Assembly (NCBI GenBank): GCA_049602155.1
Contig: JBMYRH010000061.1
Location: forward strand, 1 to 6,251
Source: JBMYRH01 sp049602155
GTDB lineage: Bacteria > Myxococcota_A > UBA9042 > PHBI01 > JBMYRH01
DNA length: 6,251 bases
Direction of reading: 5' to 3'
A program made the position numbers and the translations under genes. The notes beneath the pieces were generated by a model. The model worked only from the letters and a program-made list of their open reading frames with translations, did not search any database and was not told where the DNA came from. This document shows, piece by piece, positions 4,191-6,251 of this stretch (the first letter of the stretch is position 1; the number at the start of each line of letters is the position of its first letter).

Positions 4191-6251
4191 ATGGAACGAT
4201 GCCTAGGTCCCTTCTCTTTACGGTCCGCGCCGGCCGTGCGCCCTCTGCTGTGCTTGTTGTCGCTCGCCCTGCTTGTCGGGTGTGGAGGGGGCGACGAGGC
4301 CGCCGTGGGGCCCACGACGACGAGCGATGTCGTCGATGGTGACTCCGGTCTTCAGAGCCCAGATGTGGTCCCCTCACAGACCAGCGTGACGGTGGCCGGC
4401 GTGGTGTTCGACGCGAGGGATGCGTCGCCGATCAGTGGTGCCCTCGTGTGCGTGGAGTCGTCGAAGGCCTGCGCCCAGGTCGAACTTGATGGGTCCTTCT
4501 CTGTCACCGCACCACCCGGTCCGAACGCCCTCGTGGTGACTGCACCTGAGCACCGCCCAGGGGTCATGGAGGTGGACGTCAGAGAGGGCCTCGATCTCTC
4601 GCTTGGGTTGCTCTCACAGCAGTTCTGGAGTGAACAGCAGATCGCGGCAGGCACCGTCGGGGATGCAGGCATCCTCGCTCACTTCGTGGGAAAGGACCCA
4701 GGTGGTTCCTATACCCCATTGCATGCGGCGTCTCTCCAGTTGGCTGCCACGCAATATGCGGGCATGGGCGCCATCTACGATCTCGGGGAGGTGCCTGGTG
4801 TGGGGGGCGCGACGGGCGATGATGGGCTCGCGTTGATCCTCGACCTCGACGAGGGGGCGTACACAGCCCTCGCGAGTCACGCGGACGGGGCCTGTTTCCC
4901 GCAGCGTGGCACGCTCGGTGGCGCGCTCACCGTCAACGCTCGAGACGGTCACCTTTCACTGGTCACCTTTGAGTGCTTGGTCACCGTGTATGAACGTGTC
5001 GCGCTCTCAGGTCTCCTTGAGTCTCATGGGACCGGAGCCCCCGTGGTGGGTGCGGAGGTCTGCGTGACGATCGATGCGCAAGAGACGTGCATCATCTCCA
5101 ACACGAACGGCGCCTTTACGCTCGAGGCGCTGCCACCGCAAACCGACGCCTCTCTGGTCGTCACGAGTCCACAGTTCATCACCACGCGGATGGCCTTGAA
5201 CACAGGGGATAGTCGCGTCATCGCGCAGACCTTGACACCGATCAGCGCGCCCAGGGTGCCCCTCCCGGACTCCTACGATCCAAGCCTCCATGGCGATGCC
5301 TTGCTCTATGCCTACGACAAGACGACCGTCGCCGAGGACGGCTACACCCAAGCAGCGCTTCAGTCCGGGGTGAGCTTCCTCGTCATGCCGACCGCAGGCA
5401 GTGGGCCTCACTATCGCGTCGAGGAGGCCCACTACTCCGCCTCGGTGCCGGCGACCTTCGCGTACGGCGAGGCAGTGGTTACGATGCTCCCCGCGGGCGT
5501 CTACAGCGGACGCTTCACCCACCCATGGGGACCATGCGTACCTGGTCATGGGGTCGTTCACGAGGCAGACGGCACCTTCAGCTTTACGGTCGAGGCCGGC
5601 CACGAGACCCGATTGGCCGCTGAGTGTGATGTCGAACCGCCCGAGGCGGTGAACCTCATCGGACAGGTCCTCAACGGCTTTGATAACGCGACCCCTGTCG
5701 CCAACGCGTTCATCTGCGTCATCGACGAGGGGGCGAGCGACCCCTCGTCGAGCGCGGGTAGCTGCACGACGTCCAACGAGTATGGCGTCTACGAGCTGAC
5801 AGGCGTCCCGGCCAACACGGTCATTTGGCTGAGCACGGACGCGCCAGGGTATCGGAACACACGCACCCTGATGAACACCCGCTATGGCCTCACCTTCGGC
5901 CCGCGCTTGATGCCGTCGGACGCAGAGACCTACTTTGTGCAGCCGCTCATCGAGATGGGCGTATGCGAGGTGATTAGCGACTTCGACACGTTGGATGGGA
6001 CCTCTTGGTTCGCGACCCGTGGCTACGACGAAGCGCAGATGAACGAGAGCTTCTATCAGGGAGTGACGCTCGATCGGATGCGCGCCACTTTGACCCACGT
6101 GAAGACTGGACTGAGTCACGGTACCCCGCTGGAGATGGACAAGGTCGTCTACCTGGACCCCACGGGCATGTTCGATCTCAACCTGGATGAGGCCAGCAGC
6201 AACGGCGCGATTGGCTGGTGCGACCTCATCGGTGGTGATGAGTATCACGTC
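4191..6251 (+). CDS. Large lipoprotein with carboxypeptidase-regulatory-like repeats, 3'-truncated by the window edge
   Basis: Open for 687 codons to the end of the window with no stop, so the product is longer. Residues 1-31 are a type II signal peptide: Arg at 3, 11 and 17, hydrophobic 19-29 and lipobox LVGC with lipidated C31. Gly at +2 favours the outer membrane. An Asp/Ser/Thr-rich linker (about 35-64) follows. Three carboxypeptidase-regulatory-like (transthyretin/Ig-like beta-sandwich) domains lie near 66-138, 270-350 and 487-575. They are recognised by the V.G.V..... P..GA.V.V pattern and the turn-plus-strand LDGSFSV (99-105), TNGAFTLEALPP (305-316) and EYGVYELTGVPA (530-541). Each carries a cysteine pair: C87/C94, C291/C300, C509/C525. 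Residues about 155-264 and 368-480 align as a second repeated domain with pairs C235/C262 and C449/C479 that I do not recognise. No catalytic zinc-peptidase motif is seen. The protein is probably a structural surface or binding protein; its substrate is unknown. Confidence 0.9.
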   Translation, partial: MERCLGPFSLRSAPAVRPLLCLLSLALLVGCGGGDEAAVGPTTTSDVVDGDSGLQSPDVVPSQTSVTVAGVVFDARDASPISGALVCVESSKACAQVELDGSFSVTAPPGPNALVVTAPEHRPGVMEVDVREGLDLSLGLLSQQFWSEQQIAAGTVGDAGILAHFVGKDPGGSYTPLHAASLQLAATQYAGMGAIYDLGEVPGVGGATGDDGLALILDLDEGAYTALASHADGACFPQRGTLGGALTVNARDGHLSLVTFECLVTVYERVALSGLLESHGTGAPVVGAEVCVTIDAQETCIISNTNGAFTLEALPPQTDASLVVTSPQFITTRMALNTGDSRVIAQTLTPISAPRVPLPDSYDPSLHGDALLYAYDKTTVAEDGYTQAALQSGVSFLVMPTAGSGPHYRVEEAHYSASVPATFAYGEAVVTMLPAGVYSGRFTHPWGPCVPGHGVVHEADGTFSFTVEAGHETRLAAECDVEPPEAVNLIGQVLNGFDNATPVANAFICVIDEGASDPSSSAGSCTTSNEYGVYELTGVPANTVIWLSTDAPGYRNTRTLMNTRYGLTFGPRLMPSDAETYFVQPLIEMGVCEVISDFDTLDGTSWFATRGYDEAQMNESFYQGVTLDRMRATLTHVKTGLSHGTPLEMDKVVYLDPTGMFDLNLDEASSNGAIGWCDLIGGDEYHV
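4653..4985 (+). repeat. Unrecognised Cys-paired domain, copy A
   Basis: Residues about 155-265 of the lipoprotein start GDAGILAHFVGKD. They contain ATGDDG...LDLDEGAYTA (207-226) followed by HADGACFP (230-237), and close with LTVNARDGHLSL...C262. The pattern [strand]-x-EGAYTA-x3-HxxGxC-P matches copy B (PAGVYSG...HPWGPCVP), and the second Cys follows at a similar distance (27 versus 30 residues). It probably folds as a beta-sandwich, but I cannot assign a family. Confidence 0.55.
5292..5630 (+). repeat. Unrecognised Cys-paired domain, copy B
   Basis: Residues about 368-480 start GDALLYAYDKT and contain a long beta-rich middle (SGVSFLVMPT, 392-401). They then show LPAGVYSGRFTHPWGPC (433-449) and finish FSFTVEAGHETRLAAEC (463-479). 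These elements align in order with copy A, offset by about 214-217 residues. That equals the spacing of the preceding carboxypeptidase-like domains, so the two domains were probably duplicated together. Confidence 0.55.

Noticed and set aside
5007..6248. Long open frame on the minus strand (413 codons)
   Set aside because: It is the mirror of the lipoprotein gene in high-GC DNA. The plus strand has a signal peptide, lipobox, Shine-Dalgarno and domain repeats; the minus frame has no recognisable domain or start signal.

Overview
The window reads as high-GC bacterial DNA, by eye strongly G/C-biased at third codon positions. It carries two large same-strand genes for exported proteins and nothing else that I can support. 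The style of the proteins suggests a Myxococcota/Bradymonadota-type bacterium, possibly marine or saline: a cysteine-rich mosaic of fasciclin and C-type-lectin modules joined by CGDGxC...DC linkers, a C-terminal tail with DPFC...WC spacing, and a lipoprotein built of carboxypeptidase-regulatory-like repeats. The phylum is inferred from protein style, with no marker gene to confirm it.

Region 1-3938 is the 3' part of a giant gene whose start lies upstream of the window. Its 1311 visible residues form an extracellular mosaic: part-FAS1, linker, CTLD1, linker, CTLD2, linker, FAS1-2, linker, CTLD3, FAS1-3, linker, ten-Cys module, linker, CTLD4, FAS1-4, ten-Cys tail. There are 68 cysteines, an even number in every module, and none in the FAS1 domains. 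Two CTLDs keep the EPN sugar-site motif of mannose-type lectins; the other two have APD there. The likely role is calcium-dependent glycan binding and adhesion at the cell surface or in the matrix.

Region 3939-4190 (252 bases) is intergenic. It holds a small hairpin just after the stop codon, then a strong intrinsic terminator (17-bp stem with one bulge, then six T), and finally a good Shine-Dalgarno for the next gene. I see no convincing promoter.

Region 4191-6251 is the 5' part of a second large gene, open to the window end (687 codons). It encodes a lipoprotein with a clear lipobox and three carboxypeptidase-regulatory-like beta-sandwich domains. At least the first two are each followed by a roughly 130-residue domain with its own cysteine pair that I do not recognise, so the protein looks like a composite repeat of about 215 residues.

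The terminator makes the two genes separate transcription units. Their adjacency and shared character (acidic, lysine-poor, disulfide-rich, repetitive, exported) suggest a surface-protein locus, but a physical partnership is only an inference.
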